64,000 nucleotides of DNA from Pseudomonas fluorescens (GCF_902497745.1 NZ_CABVHJ010000010.1:135004-199003); one strand, 5' to 3'; shown: positions 8,650 through 17,152, counted from the first letter of the stretch. Notes: generated by a model not told the origin, from the sequence alone. A program made the numbers and translations.

Positions 8650-9129
8650 ATGACGATCGAAATCCGCCCGGCGACCCCCAGCGATGCTCCGCAAATCCTC
8701 GCCTTCATCACTGAACTCGCCGATTTCGAAAAGGCCCGCCACGAGGTCATCGCCAGCGTCGCCGACATCGAACGCAGCCTGTTCGGCGAAGGCGCCACCG
8801 CCCACGGCCTGATCTGCCTGCGCGACGGTCTACCAATCGGTTTCGCGGTGTTCTTCTTCAGCTATTCGACCTGGCTCGGCAGCAACTGCCTGTACCTTGA
8901 AGACCTCTACATCACCCCGGAGCAACGCGGTGGCGGTGCCGGCAAAACCTTGTTGCGCCACCTGGCGAAAATCGCCTGCGACAACGACTGCGGCCGCTTT
9001 GAATGGAGCGTGCTCGACTGGAACACCCCGGCGATCGAATTCTACAAATCCCTCGGTGCGCAACCTCAGGAAGAGTGGGTACGCTATCGCATGGATGGCC
9101 AGGTCCTGCGTGAGTTTGCCGAGGGTTGA
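8650..9129 (+). CDS. GNAT-family N-acetyltransferase
   Basis: A 159-residue acetyl-CoA-dependent N-acetyltransferase. It has the N-terminal I-R-P-A-T-P-S-D-A strand and the L-Y-L-E-D-L-Y-I-T-P-E-Q-R-G segment that forms motif A, with its R-G-G-G-A-G-K pyrophosphate loop. The C-terminal W-N-T-P-A-I-E-F-Y-K-S-L-G motif matches the diamine (spermidine/spermine) acetyltransferase subgroup, so a polyamine or amino-acid substrate is plausible. AAGG precedes the ATG. It is a monocistronic gene next to the putative effector island. Confidence 0.86.
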   Translation: MTIEIRPATPSDAPQILAFITELADFEKARHEVIASVADIERSLFGEGATAHGLICLRDGLPIGFAVFFFSYSTWLGSNCLYLEDLYITPEQRGGGAGKTLLRHLAKIACDNDCGRFEWSVLDWNTPAIEFYKSLGAQPQEEWVRYRMDGQVLREFAEG

Positions 9130-9288
9130 ACATGATGATGGCAATCCGGCAGTAATTCGATTGTCGCCAGCGCTCTAGTCCGGCATTCTACGCGCCATTT
9201 TTGCGCGCTCACGGACGACACCTGCAATGCCTCTGGCACAACTTCTCCACGCCCGTGGAGCCTTCGCCGCGTCAACGAGTGACCGGCG

Positions 9289-9951
9289 ATGAGCGGACTA
9301 CGGGCGTCAATGCGTCTGTACGGCCTGGTGAAAAACTCAGGCTCGAGCGACAACCCCCAGCGCCAACCGGTCGAGATTCTGTGCATGACAAATCGTGCGG
9401 GCGGCAGCGCCATTCGTGCGTTCGTGTCACGTCTTGATGCCGAGTTGATGAGGCGCAGCGCCGGTCTTGCCGATTACCGCGTGATACCGCTGCGCACCTT
9501 CGATCCGACGGCGTTTATCGACGCCCATCAAGGCTGGCTGATGCTGCACATTTGCTGTGGTTTCGTCGCCCCTGCCGGGCATTCGCTGCTCAAGGACGGC
9601 GGGCTGATGCCGATGGGCTGGTACGTCTATTCCGAGATCGGCCAGTGGACGGCCCAGCATCATCTCGACCTCGGCGCACAAATGGCCGAACTGCTGCAAT
9701 CGACTTATGAGCGCAATCACCTGCGCAACTACAACGCCTGGCTCAACGAACTCGACGACGCCTCGCCGGCTGAACTGGCCTGGCAAACCGACGAAGCCTG
9801 GCGGCATCTGCAATTCGCTACACCCCCCGACAGCCGTGAGCATTGCCACGCGCTCTTCGACCCCGTCGACAACCGCTGGCGCTTCGCCGCGACCGACGTC
9901 GATCTCCACCCGCCGCACCCGGAATCCCTGAAGCAAGGAGCTTTGAATTGA
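9289..9951 (+). CDS. Unknown protein heading the PAAR/lipase module
   Basis: A 220-residue soluble protein I do not recognise. It is rich in Trp, His and Tyr, has no signal peptide or membrane segment, and ends about 25 residues after an F-D-P-V-D-N-R-W strand. Its stop overlaps the TTG start of the PAAR gene, with AAGGAG near its end serving that gene, so the two are translationally coupled. Its place is the one usually held by effector adaptors such as DUF4123, but I cannot see that fold's motifs. The start is uncertain: 9289, 9310 and 9385 are all possible and none has a strong ribosome site. A 21-codon frame (9227-9292) overlaps the first of these. Confidence 0.6.
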   Translation: MSGLRASMRLYGLVKNSGSSDNPQRQPVEILCMTNRAGGSAIRAFVSRLDAELMRRSAGLADYRVIPLRTFDPTAFIDAHQGWLMLHICCGFVAPAGHSLLKDGGLMPMGWYVYSEIGQWTAQHHLDLGAQMAELLQSTYERNHLRNYNAWLNELDDASPAELAWQTDEAWRHLQFATPPDSREHCHALFDPVDNRWRFAATDVDLHPPHPESLKQGALN

Positions 9952-10442
9952 GTGGTAAACCTGCTGCACGCGTCACCGACCCGACCGCCTGCCCACTGCC
10001 AGGGCATGGCACCAACCCGATTGCCTCCGGCTCGCCCGACGTCTTCTTCGACGGCCTCGCCGCCGCGCGCATGACCGATAAATCGGCGTGCGGCAGTCCG
10101 ATTACCGGAGCCGTTTCCGGCACCGTATTCATCAACGGCCTGAACGCGGCCACGCTCGATAGCACCGGAGGCCACGGCAATGTCGTGGTTGGTGGTTCGG
10201 GGACTGTGATCATTGGCCAGAGCGGCGGAGGGGCAGCGTTTAGCGGGCTGTTGCCGATGCCGGTGCATTTCAATGATCGGATGCAGGTGGTCAACGAGAT
10301 AACGGGAGAACCCATGCCCAATCACCCTTACGCGATTCAACGCGGCGACGGACGTGTCGAGCACGGCATTACAAATGACGCGGGTTTCACTCATACGGTG
10401 AGCTCGCACATACCCGAATCCATCAAGTTGTTCGTGGAGTAG
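9948..10442 (+). CDS. PAAR-repeat spike protein
   Basis: A 164-residue protein. Residues 1 to about 95 form a PAAR domain: A-A-R-V-T-D, H-G-T-N-P-I-A-S-G-S, A-A-R-M-T-D-K-S-A-C-G, then G-G-H-G-N-V-V-V-G-G-S-G-T-V. PAAR proteins cap the VgrG needle of type VI secretion systems and carry effectors. The remaining 65 residues hold a small beta domain with E-I-T-G-E-P-M-P-N-H-P-Y, a known kind of PAAR extension. The TTG start at 9948 is supported by AAGGAG 7 bases upstream. The downstream lipase starts 5 bp after this stop. Confidence 0.88.
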   Translation: MSGKPAARVTDPTACPLPGHGTNPIASGSPDVFFDGLAAARMTDKSACGSPITGAVSGTVFINGLNAATLDSTGGHGNVVVGGSGTVIIGQSGGGAAFSGLLPMPVHFNDRMQVVNEITGEPMPNHPYAIQRGDGRVEHGITNDAGFTHTVSSHIPESIKLFVE

Positions 10443-10447
10443 GTTTG

Positions 10448-11188
10448 ATGACTGCTGAAAACCCTGATTTGAAAGGATGCCAAAGGCTGGTCGTGACACA
10501 TGACTTGACCTGTAAAACCGATGGAACGGTTAAGCAGGCTACGGTCGCTCCGAAAAAGATTGTGCTGTTTTTTGTGGGTGGAGCGGGCGATAAAGAAAGT
10601 TATTACGGAACCGGGCCTAACAATAACGTTGCCGAAGCACTGAAAATCTTTGTGAAGAATATGGATGCGGAGGAGCTCTGCGCGGATACGTACGACGCAC
10701 ACCATATTGGCTATAACGCGTTCGTCAGTGAAGACGGGCTCAAGGCAAGCGTACTGGATAAAATTTCAGACCTTACGACACCGGTCTACATTATCGGACA
10801 CAGTCTGGGAGGGTGGAACGGGGCTCACTTGTCAAAAGTCCTGGCCGACAAGGGGTACCGAATTCCGGTACTGGTAACTCTTGATCCGGTCGGAGAAGGA
10901 CAGATTGTATGGGGTATTTCAAATATCTATCAGAAAGAACCTACGCCTAAAGCTGAATATTGGGTGAATGCAAGAGCCGACGCCAGGGACTGGAATTTTT
11001 CTGACCTTGTGGCAGATTTCGGAGAGCAGTGGGATATGAAAAGCGGTCCGAACATGAATGGCAGAGTTGACGTGAACCATGCGGATGCCTGGGCCATTTA
11101 TATTGCCGATCTTGGGACGGGGATGTCAGCCAGAGATGTTTTGATGGAGTCGGTGGTGTTGCATTTTAAAGGGAGGAAATGTGCGTAA
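10448..11188 (+). CDS. Alpha/beta-hydrolase, probable type VI lipase effector
   Basis: A 246-residue hydrolase. The nucleophile elbow is G-H-S-L-G-G (Ser119). Likely triad partners are Asp146 in L-D-P-V-G and His211 in N-H-A-D-A-W. An F-F-V-G-G-A-G-D strand and loop near residue 40 suits an oxyanion hole. No signal peptide is present, as expected for delivery through the PAAR/VgrG spike. Placement directly after PAAR and before a small exported protein is typical of type VI phospholipase effectors. GGAG lies upstream of ATG 10448. Base composition is clearly more AT-rich than the flanking genes, suggesting acquisition. Lipid substrate inferred only. Confidence 0.8.
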   Translation: MTAENPDLKGCQRLVVTHDLTCKTDGTVKQATVAPKKIVLFFVGGAGDKESYYGTGPNNNVAEALKIFVKNMDAEELCADTYDAHHIGYNAFVSEDGLKASVLDKISDLTTPVYIIGHSLGGWNGAHLSKVLADKGYRIPVLVTLDPVGEGQIVWGISNIYQKEPTPKAEYWVNARADARDWNFSDLVADFGEQWDMKSGPNMNGRVDVNHADAWAIYIADLGTGMSARDVLMESVVLHFKGRKCA

Positions 11189-11675
11189 TCTAATTCTGTT
11201 TTTGATGTTTTCGCTGTGTGCTTCATGTGCGATCAGCCACGGAAAACCTACTGCCAAAATCGAATATCTGGGAGTCGAGCGATACCTGGACCGAAACATC
11301 TATCAAGTCAGATTTTCATCCGATGTCGATGTCGACAAACTATTCAAGTCAAAAATAAGCCAGTCTTTGCTCTGCTCTTTGGGTGAGGGGATGGATTTCT
11401 CGCAACCGCGCAATCTGAATCAGTATGGTGAGGGCTGGATTGAAACCGTTGCGCCTGCTGACGGAACAGCCTTCAAAGCGGATCTGATGTTTCGCAGAGT
11501 GAAAGACTCATCGAGTGACACGCTGATGAGCAGCGAGGATTTACGCACTGTGTTAGCGGGCCGACAGTCAATCGCATGCAAAGTCAGAATCAACTCCTAC
11601 TCTTACAAAATTTACTATTCAGACGTGATGAACATTCCTGTTGCTGATCTGTTAAAGGAAATCAACAAGTACTGA
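11181..11675 (+). CDS. Small exported protein, candidate immunity to the lipase
   Basis: A 164-residue protein with a hydrophobic N-terminal signal (L-I-L-F-L-M-F-S-L-C-A-S-C). The second Cys could be a lipoprotein anchor, but C-A-S-C is not a canonical lipobox. No known domain is seen in the mature part. The GTG start at 11181 overlaps the end of the lipase gene by 8 bp and has AGGA upstream. Periplasmic location, tight coupling and shared low GC fit an immunity protein that neutralises a periplasm-acting phospholipase. This is inference from context. Confidence 0.7.
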   Translation: MRNLILFLMFSLCASCAISHGKPTAKIEYLGVERYLDRNIYQVRFSSDVDVDKLFKSKISQSLLCSLGEGMDFSQPRNLNQYGEGWIETVAPADGTAFKADLMFRRVKDSSSDTLMSSEDLRTVLAGRQSIACKVRINSYSYKIYYSDVMNIPVADLLKEINKY

Positions 11676-11892
11676 GAAGGGGCTTCCTGCCTGATCGCAG
11701 GAAGCCTTGATCCGGTTTAACACGCCTCTGTCGTTCCCAGTTGCCACTGAGCAACCCATCAAGCGCCTTTCGCACGGAAACCTTGAAAGCTCCGGCCTTC
11801 TTTTTATCGAAGGCCGCTTTCCAGTAGGCGTAACCCTGACTGAAATCCGCAGCCTGCTCGCTCTTGTTTATCTCATAATATGGGATTGATAT
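11662..11892 (-). pseudogene. Possible 3' remnant of a lost minus-strand gene
   Basis: On the minus strand, 76 codons stay open from just after a TAA at 11895-11893 to a TGA at 11664-11662. The peptide has the look of coding sequence (for example Y-A-Y-W-K-A-A-F-D-K-K-K-A-G, then L-S-G-N-W-E-R-Q-R-R). There is no start codon in the first 39 codons and no ribosome site. It overlaps the end of the candidate immunity gene by 14 bp. I read it as debris from a larger gene, possibly another effector. The family is not recognised. Confidence 0.3.
11681..11706 (+). terminator. Hairpin after the lipase/immunity operon
   Basis: A perfect 10-bp stem, GGCTTCCTGC / GCAGGAAGCC, with a six-base loop, starts 5 bp after the stop. 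There is no T tract, so intrinsic termination may be weak, or the stem may instead protect the 3' end. Confidence 0.55.
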
Positions 11893-11906
11893 TTATATAT
11901 TGAGAT
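11870..11906. promoter_or_regulatory. Inverted repeat upstream of dgoK, candidate operator
   Basis: ATCTCATAATAT at 11870-11881 faces ATATTGAGAT at 11897-11906 in a very AT-rich stretch about 65 bp before dgoK. The arms ATCTCA and TGAGAT are exact complements. The position suits an operator for the galactonate operon, whose linked regulator is IclR-type. Which protein binds is inferred. Confidence 0.4.
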
Positions 11907-11967
11907 ATGACAGCTCGTGGGTTTATAGTCCGTCGCACTCACTGCCAAAAACAAAACAGGTGAAGCG

Positions 11968-12957
11968 ATGCTGGCGCAATTGATCGCGCTCGATTGGGGG
12001 ACGACCTCATTACGTGCTTACAAACTCGCGGCGGGCGGTGTGGTGCTGGAGCAGCGCGCGCTGTCGTCCGGGATCATGCAACTGCCGAAGACTCCGCGAG
12101 TCATCAACGGTGGCGAATGCACCGATGGTTTTGAATTGGCCTTCGACGAGGCGTGCGGCGACTGGCTCGATGCGCAGCCGAATCTGCCAGTGATTGCCTG
12201 CGGCATGGTTGGCAGCGCACAGGGCTGGCGTGAAGCGGCCTACTGCGAGACGCCGGCGAACGTCGCCAATCTCGGAAAATCCCTACAAACAGTGATCAGT
12301 CTGCGCGGCACCGTGGTGCATATCGTGCCAGGCGTGATTCAGCGTTCGCGTCTGCCGAACGTAATGCGCGGCGAGGAAACCCAGGTCCTTGGCGTGCTGC
12401 AGAATCTGCCGGTCGAGGCGGGTGCTGATCTGTTGATAGGGCTGCCGGGCAGTCACTCGAAATGGGTCGACGTGGTCGATGGCTGCATCACTCATTTCGA
12501 TACCTTCATGACCGGCGAAGTGTTCGCCGTGCTCAGTGAACACAGCATTCTCGGTCGTACCCTGAAGCAAGGCGCGACGTTCGATGCTCTGGCGTTTGAC
12601 CGCGGTGTGCAGGTTGCGCAGTCGGCGGACGGTGAACTCGGCGTGCTGTCGACGTTGTTCAGTGCCCGTACCTTGGGTCTGACCGGCGAACTCAGCCCGA
12701 CCGCGCAGGCGGATTATCTGTCCGGCCTGATGATCGGCCATGAACTGGCGGCCCTCGCCAAGGTTCAGCGACGTCGTCGCAACAATCCGAATCTTCCTTC
12801 GATCATCCTCATCGGCAACGCGCAACTCTGCGCGCGCTACAGCCGTGCCCTCGATGCCTGTGGTTTCGCCAACGTGACCCTGGCCGAACAGGCCACCGAG
12901 CGTGGCTTGTGGCAACTGGCGCTGGCCGCCGGACTGATCGATTCCTCATCCCGTTAA
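11968..12957 (+). CDS. dgoK: 2-dehydro-3-deoxygalactonokinase
   Basis: A 329-residue sugar-acid kinase of the DgoK family. It phosphorylates 2-dehydro-3-deoxy-D-galactonate at O6 in the De Ley-Doudoroff branch of galactose/galactonate breakdown. The N-terminal L-D-W-G-T-T-S-L-R phosphate-binding loop and the central G-L-P-G-S-H-S-K-W motif are typical. AGGTG precedes ATG 11968. It is the first gene of dgoK-dgoA-dgoD-dgoT, 19 bp upstream of dgoA. Length and motifs leave little doubt. Confidence 0.93.
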   Translation: MLAQLIALDWGTTSLRAYKLAAGGVVLEQRALSSGIMQLPKTPRVINGGECTDGFELAFDEACGDWLDAQPNLPVIACGMVGSAQGWREAAYCETPANVANLGKSLQTVISLRGTVVHIVPGVIQRSRLPNVMRGEETQVLGVLQNLPVEAGADLLIGLPGSHSKWVDVVDGCITHFDTFMTGEVFAVLSEHSILGRTLKQGATFDALAFDRGVQVAQSADGELGVLSTLFSARTLGLTGELSPTAQADYLSGLMIGHELAALAKVQRRRRNNPNLPSIILIGNAQLCARYSRALDACGFANVTLAEQATERGLWQLALAAGLIDSSSR

Positions 12958-12976
12958 CCCTGACTGGAGGCCTGAC

Positions 12977-13597
12977 ATGCTCAAGCAAGCATTGGCGCAA
13001 AACGGTCTGATCGCGATTCTGCGTGGCCTGCATCCGCAGGAAGCCGCCGCTGTCGGAGAAGTCCTGTATGCGGCCGGATTTCGCGTCATCGAAGTACCGC
13101 TCAATTCCCCTTCGCCGTACGAAAGTATCCGCATCCTGCGCAAGACCTTGCCCGCCGATTGCCTGATCGGTGCCGGCACGGTTCTGACGCCGGAGCAGGT
13201 CGAGTTGGTCAAAGAGGCCGGCGGCCAGGTGATCGTCATGCCGCACAGCGACGCCAAGGTGTTGCGCGCGGCAAAGGCGGCGGGGCTGTTTCTGTCGCCG
13301 GGCGTTGCCACGCCGACCGAAGCGTTCGCGGCGCTGGAGGAGGGCGCGGACATTCTCAAGCTGTTCCCGGCCGAGCAGATGGGCCCGGCGGTCGTCAAAG
13401 CCTGGCTCGCGGTGTTGCCGGCGGGAACGGTGCTGGCGCCGGTCGGCGGTATCACGCCGGACAACATGCAGGCGTTTATCGATGCTGGTGTGAAAGGTTT
13501 CGGCCTCGGCTCCGGCCTGTTCAAACCGGGCATGACGCCGGAGCAGGTGGCGGTAAATGCCAAGGCCTACGTGGCCGCGTGGAAGGCCCTTCGCTAA
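12977..13597 (+). CDS. dgoA: 2-dehydro-3-deoxy-6-phosphogalactonate aldolase
   Basis: A 206-residue class I aldolase of the KDPG/KDPGal family. It splits 2-dehydro-3-deoxy-6-phosphogalactonate into pyruvate and glyceraldehyde 3-phosphate. The Schiff-base lysine is Lys128 in D-I-L-K-L-F-P-A, and Glu39 in V-I-E-V-P-L-N-S-P is the general acid/base. The P-L-N-S-P loop separates the DgoA type from the glucose-series Eda type. GGAGG lies upstream of the ATG. Confidence 0.93.
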   Translation: MLKQALAQNGLIAILRGLHPQEAAAVGEVLYAAGFRVIEVPLNSPSPYESIRILRKTLPADCLIGAGTVLTPEQVELVKEAGGQVIVMPHSDAKVLRAAKAAGLFLSPGVATPTEAFAALEEGADILKLFPAEQMGPAVVKAWLAVLPAGTVLAPVGGITPDNMQAFIDAGVKGFGLGSGLFKPGMTPEQVAVNAKAYVAAWKALR

Positions 13598-13658
13598 GAC
13601 TTTCTGGCGCTGCGTGCGCTGCATCTAATAAGAGCTGCATTTACAAAAGAGAGCAGAG

Positions 13659-14807
13659 ATGAAAATCACCAAACTCACCACCTTCATCGTCCCGCCGCGC
13701 TGGTGTTTCCTCAAGGTCGAAACCGACGAGGGCGTAACCGGTTGGGGCGAACCCGTGGTTGAAGGGCGCGCGCATACCGTCGCGGCTGCCGTTGAAGAAT
13801 TGTCCGACTACCTGATCGGCAAAGACCCACGCAACATCGAAGACATCTGGACTGTGCTCTATCGCGGCGGCTTCTACCGTGGCGGTGCGATTCACATGAG
13901 CGCACTGGCCGGTATTGATCAGGCGCTGTGGGACATCAAGGGCAAGGCCCTCGGGGTGTCGGTGAGCGACCTGCTCGGTGGCCAGGTGCGCGACAAGATT
14001 CGTGTGTATTCGTGGATTGGCGGCGACCGTCCGGCCGACACCGCGCGTGCGGCGAAAGAGGCGGTGAGCCGTGGTTTTACTGCGGTGAAAATGAATGGCA
14101 CCGAAGAACTGCAATTCCTCGATACCTTCGAGAAAGTCGATCTGGCGCTGGCCAACGTTGCCGCTGTGCGTGATGCCGTAGGGCCGAACGTCGGCATCGG
14201 CGTCGACTTCCATGGCCGCGTGCACAAGCCGATGGCCAAGGTGCTGATGAAGGAACTCGATCCGTACAAACTGATGTTTATCGAAGAGCCGGTGCTCAGC
14301 GAAAACTATGAAGCGTTGAAAGAGCTGGCGCCGTTGACCAGCACTCCGATTGCCCTCGGCGAGCGGCTGTTCTCGCGTTGGGACTTTAAACGCGTGTTGA
14401 GCGAAGGCTACGTCGACATCATTCAGCCGGATGCTTCCCACGCCGGCGGCATCACTGAAACCCGCAAGATCGCCAACATGGCCGAAGCCTACGACGTGGC
14501 TTTGGCGCTGCACTGCCCGCTGGGGCCGATTGCGCTGGCGGCGTGTTTACAACTGGACGCGGCTTGTTACAACGCGTTTATCCAGGAGCAGAGCCTGGGC
14601 ATCCATTACAACGAGAGCAATGACTTGCTCGACTACGTGAAAGATCCACGCGTGTTCGATTACGACAAAGGCTTCGTGAAGATTCCGAACAGCCCGGGGT
14701 TGGGTATCGAGATCAACGAGGAATATGTGATCGAGCGCGCGGCGGTCGGGCATCGCTGGCGCAACCCGATCTGGCGTCATGCCGATGGCAGCTTTGCCGA
14801 GTGGTGA
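13659..14807 (+). CDS. dgoD: D-galactonate dehydratase
   Basis: A 382-residue enolase-superfamily enzyme that dehydrates D-galactonate to 2-dehydro-3-deoxygalactonate, the substrate of DgoK. The magnesium ligands Asp183, Glu209 and Glu235 and the catalytic His185 and His285 are all present at the positions used in E. coli DgoD. This makes galactonate dehydratase a firm assignment over other mandelate-racemase-like dehydratases. The operon order is dgoK, dgoA, dgoD; the MFS transporter gene follows beyond a REP pair. Confidence 0.95.
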   Translation: MKITKLTTFIVPPRWCFLKVETDEGVTGWGEPVVEGRAHTVAAAVEELSDYLIGKDPRNIEDIWTVLYRGGFYRGGAIHMSALAGIDQALWDIKGKALGVSVSDLLGGQVRDKIRVYSWIGGDRPADTARAAKEAVSRGFTAVKMNGTEELQFLDTFEKVDLALANVAAVRDAVGPNVGIGVDFHGRVHKPMAKVLMKELDPYKLMFIEEPVLSENYEALKELAPLTSTPIALGERLFSRWDFKRVLSEGYVDIIQPDASHAGGITETRKIANMAEAYDVALALHCPLGPIALAACLQLDAACYNAFIQEQSLGIHYNESNDLLDYVKDPRVFDYDKGFVKIPNSPGLGIEINEEYVIERAAVGHRWRNPIWRHADGSFAEW

Positions 14808-14831
14808 GGACTGCCTGACACACCACAAAAC

Positions 14832-14926
14832 CCTGTGGGAGCGAGCTTGCTCGCGAATGCGGCAGGTCAGTCACATCGATGTCGGATGTGCCGCCGTCTT
14901 CGCGAGCAAGCTCGCTCCCACAGGGG
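14832..14926. repeat. REP pair (inverted)
   Basis: Inverted REP cores with the GAGCTTGCTCG variant in both arms, between dgoD and dgoT. The structure could attenuate or stabilise the operon transcript. Confidence 0.9.
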
Positions 14927-14977
14927 CCGGTACAGATTTACGACTGTCCTCAATAAACATAAAAAGAGGCTCTCCCC

Positions 14978-16288
14978 ATGCAACCGCAAACCCTCACCGG
15001 GCAGGCGTCTTTAGTCACGCCCAGCCGTAAGCGGTTTTTCATCATGGTGTTGCTGTTCATCACCGTGGTCATCAACTACCTCGACCGCAGCAATCTGTCT
15101 ATTGCCGCGCCGGCGCTGACCAGTGATCTGGGCATCGACCCGATTCACGTCGGCCTGATTTTCTCCGCGTTCGGCTGGACCTACGCCGCCATGCAGATTC
15201 CCGGCGGCTGGCTGGTCGATCGCGTGCCGCCGCGCATCCTCTATAGCGTCGCGTTGCTGCTGTGGTCGCTGGCCACGGTGATGCTCGGTTTCGCCGCCAG
15301 TTTCATCGCGCTGTTCGTGCTGCGCATGGCGGTCGGCGCGCTGGAAGCACCGGCCTATCCGATCAACAGTCGCGTGGTGACGACGTGGTTTCCCGAGCGT
15401 GAACGCGCCACGGCCATCGGTTTCTACACCTCCGGGCAGTTCGTCGGCCTGGCATTTCTGACCCCGGTGCTGGCCTGGCTGCAACACGAATTCGGCTGGC
15501 ACATGGTGTTCGTCGCGACCGGTGCCGTCGGCATCATTTGGGCAGCGATCTGGTACGCGGTGTATCGCGAGCCGCGGGATTTCAACGGCGCCAACGAAGC
15601 TGAAATCGACCTGATCCGCGAGGGCGGTGGTCTGGTCGATATTCAGCAGGAATCGGCCAAGGTCAAAGCCAAATTCAGCTGGACCGATCTCGGCATCGTC
15701 CTGACCAAGCGCAAGTTGTGGGGCATCTACCTCGGCCAGTTTTGCCTGAACTCGACGCTGTGGTTTTTCCTGACGTGGTTCCCGACCTATCTGGTGAAGT
15801 ATCGCGGCATGGACTTCATCAAGTCCGGCCTGCTGGCGTCGCTGCCGTTTCTCGCCGCGTTTATTGGCGTGCTGTGTTCCGGGTTCTTTTCCGATTTCCT
15901 GATCCGTCGCGGCTGCACCGTGGGATTTGCGCGCAAGTTGCCAATCATCGGCGGACTGCTGATTTCCACTTCGATCATCGGCGCCAACTTCGTTGAGTCG
16001 ACGCCGTTGGTGATTGCCTTTCTGGCGCTGGCGTTCTTTGGCAACGGTCTGGCTTCGATCACCTGGTCGCTGGTGTCGACGCTGGCGCCGGCGCGGTTGT
16101 TGGGGCTGACCGGAGGAGTGTTCAACTTCATCGGCAACCTGTCGGCGATTGCCACGCCGATCGTCATTGGCTTCCTCGCCAGTGGCGATTCTTTCGCGCC
16201 GGCGATCACCTATATCGCGGTTCTCGCATTGATCGGTGCCTTGTCCTACGTGCTGCTGGTCGGCAAGGTCGAGCGTATCGAGTTGTAG
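14978..16288 (+). CDS. dgoT: MFS hexuronate/galactonate transporter
   Basis: A 436-residue anion:cation symporter-type MFS protein with twelve transmembrane helices. The early N-Y-L-D-R-S-N-L-S motif and G-W-L-V-D-R-V-P-P-R loop are hallmarks of the galactonate/glucarate/phthalate carriers. Its place after dgoD supports proton-coupled D-galactonate uptake. AGAGG precedes the ATG at 14978. The family also carries glucarate and galactarate, so the exact substrate rests on the operon. Confidence 0.88.
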   Translation: MQPQTLTGQASLVTPSRKRFFIMVLLFITVVINYLDRSNLSIAAPALTSDLGIDPIHVGLIFSAFGWTYAAMQIPGGWLVDRVPPRILYSVALLLWSLATVMLGFAASFIALFVLRMAVGALEAPAYPINSRVVTTWFPERERATAIGFYTSGQFVGLAFLTPVLAWLQHEFGWHMVFVATGAVGIIWAAIWYAVYREPRDFNGANEAEIDLIREGGGLVDIQQESAKVKAKFSWTDLGIVLTKRKLWGIYLGQFCLNSTLWFFLTWFPTYLVKYRGMDFIKSGLLASLPFLAAFIGVLCSGFFSDFLIRRGCTVGFARKLPIIGGLLISTSIIGANFVESTPLVIAFLALAFFGNGLASITWSLVSTLAPARLLGLTGGVFNFIGNLSAIATPIVIGFLASGDSFAPAITYIAVLALIGALSYVLLVGKVERIEL

Positions 16289-16348
16289 TGGTCTGCGTCG
16301 GGCGACCATAATGCCGCCCGTTCCCTCGCTCAACGGTAAAGGCTGGAT

Positions 16349-17152
16349 ATGCAGGAAGACGCTCCGGAAAAAACCAAGGACGCCGCGCCCACCGGCACGC
16401 AGACGCTATTGCGCGGCCTCGGCGTGGTGCAAGCGGTGGCCAGTGGCGCCCGCGATCTCAAGGAAATTGCCCGGCTGATCGGCACCACGCGCAGCACCAC
16501 CCATCGTCTGGCCAGTTGCTTGGTTGATGAGCGTTACCTGCGCGTGGTGCCGCAAGTCGGTTACCTGCTCGGGCCGAAGTTGATCGAACTGGGTTTTCAG
16601 GCCCGCGAAGAGTTGCCGCTGGTGACGCTGGCCGGGCCCTATCTGGACGAGTTGTCGGCGCTGACCGGCGATACGGTGCACTTGGGCATTCGTGAAGGCG
16701 ACGAAGTGCTGTATCTGCTGAAGAACCCGGGACGCAATGGCCCGGAAATGCGTTCGCGGGTCGGCCATCGCATGCCGCTGGCACGCACCGGGATTGGCAA
16801 GGCGTTGATGCTCGATGACTCGCCGAAAGATTGGCAGCGGCTGTACGACATCAGCCTGCCGGCCGGTGGGAAAAGTCAGTTCTGGCCGCAGCATCCCCAG
16901 CAGTCGTGGGAACAGCTTGAACAGCGCATGACCGAGTACGTCGCCGGGGGCTACGCGTTCGATCTGGAAGACAACGAACCGTCGATCCGCTGTGTGGCGG
17001 CGCCGATTCGCGATGCGAGCAAGGGCATTGTTGCGGCGATCAGTATCGCCAGCACCGTGCCATACATGCCGCTGGAAAAAATGGCCGAGCTGATTCCCCT
17101 GATCAAAGGGGTCACAGCCCGGCTCTCGGCGGAACTCGGCCTAAAGATTTAA
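16349..17152 (+). CDS. IclR-family transcriptional regulator
   Basis: A 267-residue regulator. Residues 25-85 form the IclR winged helix (T-T-R-S-T-T-H-R-L-A-S-C-L in the recognition region). The C-terminal GAF-like effector domain ends in S-I-A-S-T-V-P-Y-M-P. It follows dgoT in the same direction and probably controls the galactonate operon. Many other bacteria use a GntR-type DgoR for this role. Its stop overlaps the convergent alcohol dehydrogenase stop by 4 bp. Confidence 0.88.
   Translation: MQEDAPEKTKDAAPTGTQTLLRGLGVVQAVASGARDLKEIARLIGTTRSTTHRLASCLVDERYLRVVPQVGYLLGPKLIELGFQAREELPLVTLAGPYLDELSALTGDTVHLGIREGDEVLYLLKNPGRNGPEMRSRVGHRMPLARTGIGKALMLDDSPKDWQRLYDISLPAGGKSQFWPQHPQQSWEQLEQRMTEYVAGGYAFDLEDNEPSIRCVAAPIRDASKGIVAAISIASTVPYMPLEKMAELIPLIKGVTARLSAELGLKI

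Noticed and set aside
9289..9951. Calling the unknown protein a DUF4123 adaptor
   Set aside because: The position fits, but I could not see the fold's motifs, so the name would be a guess.
11707..11889. 60-codon plus-strand frame after the immunity gene
   Set aside because: It has no ribosome site and lies opposite the more coding-like minus-strand remnant.
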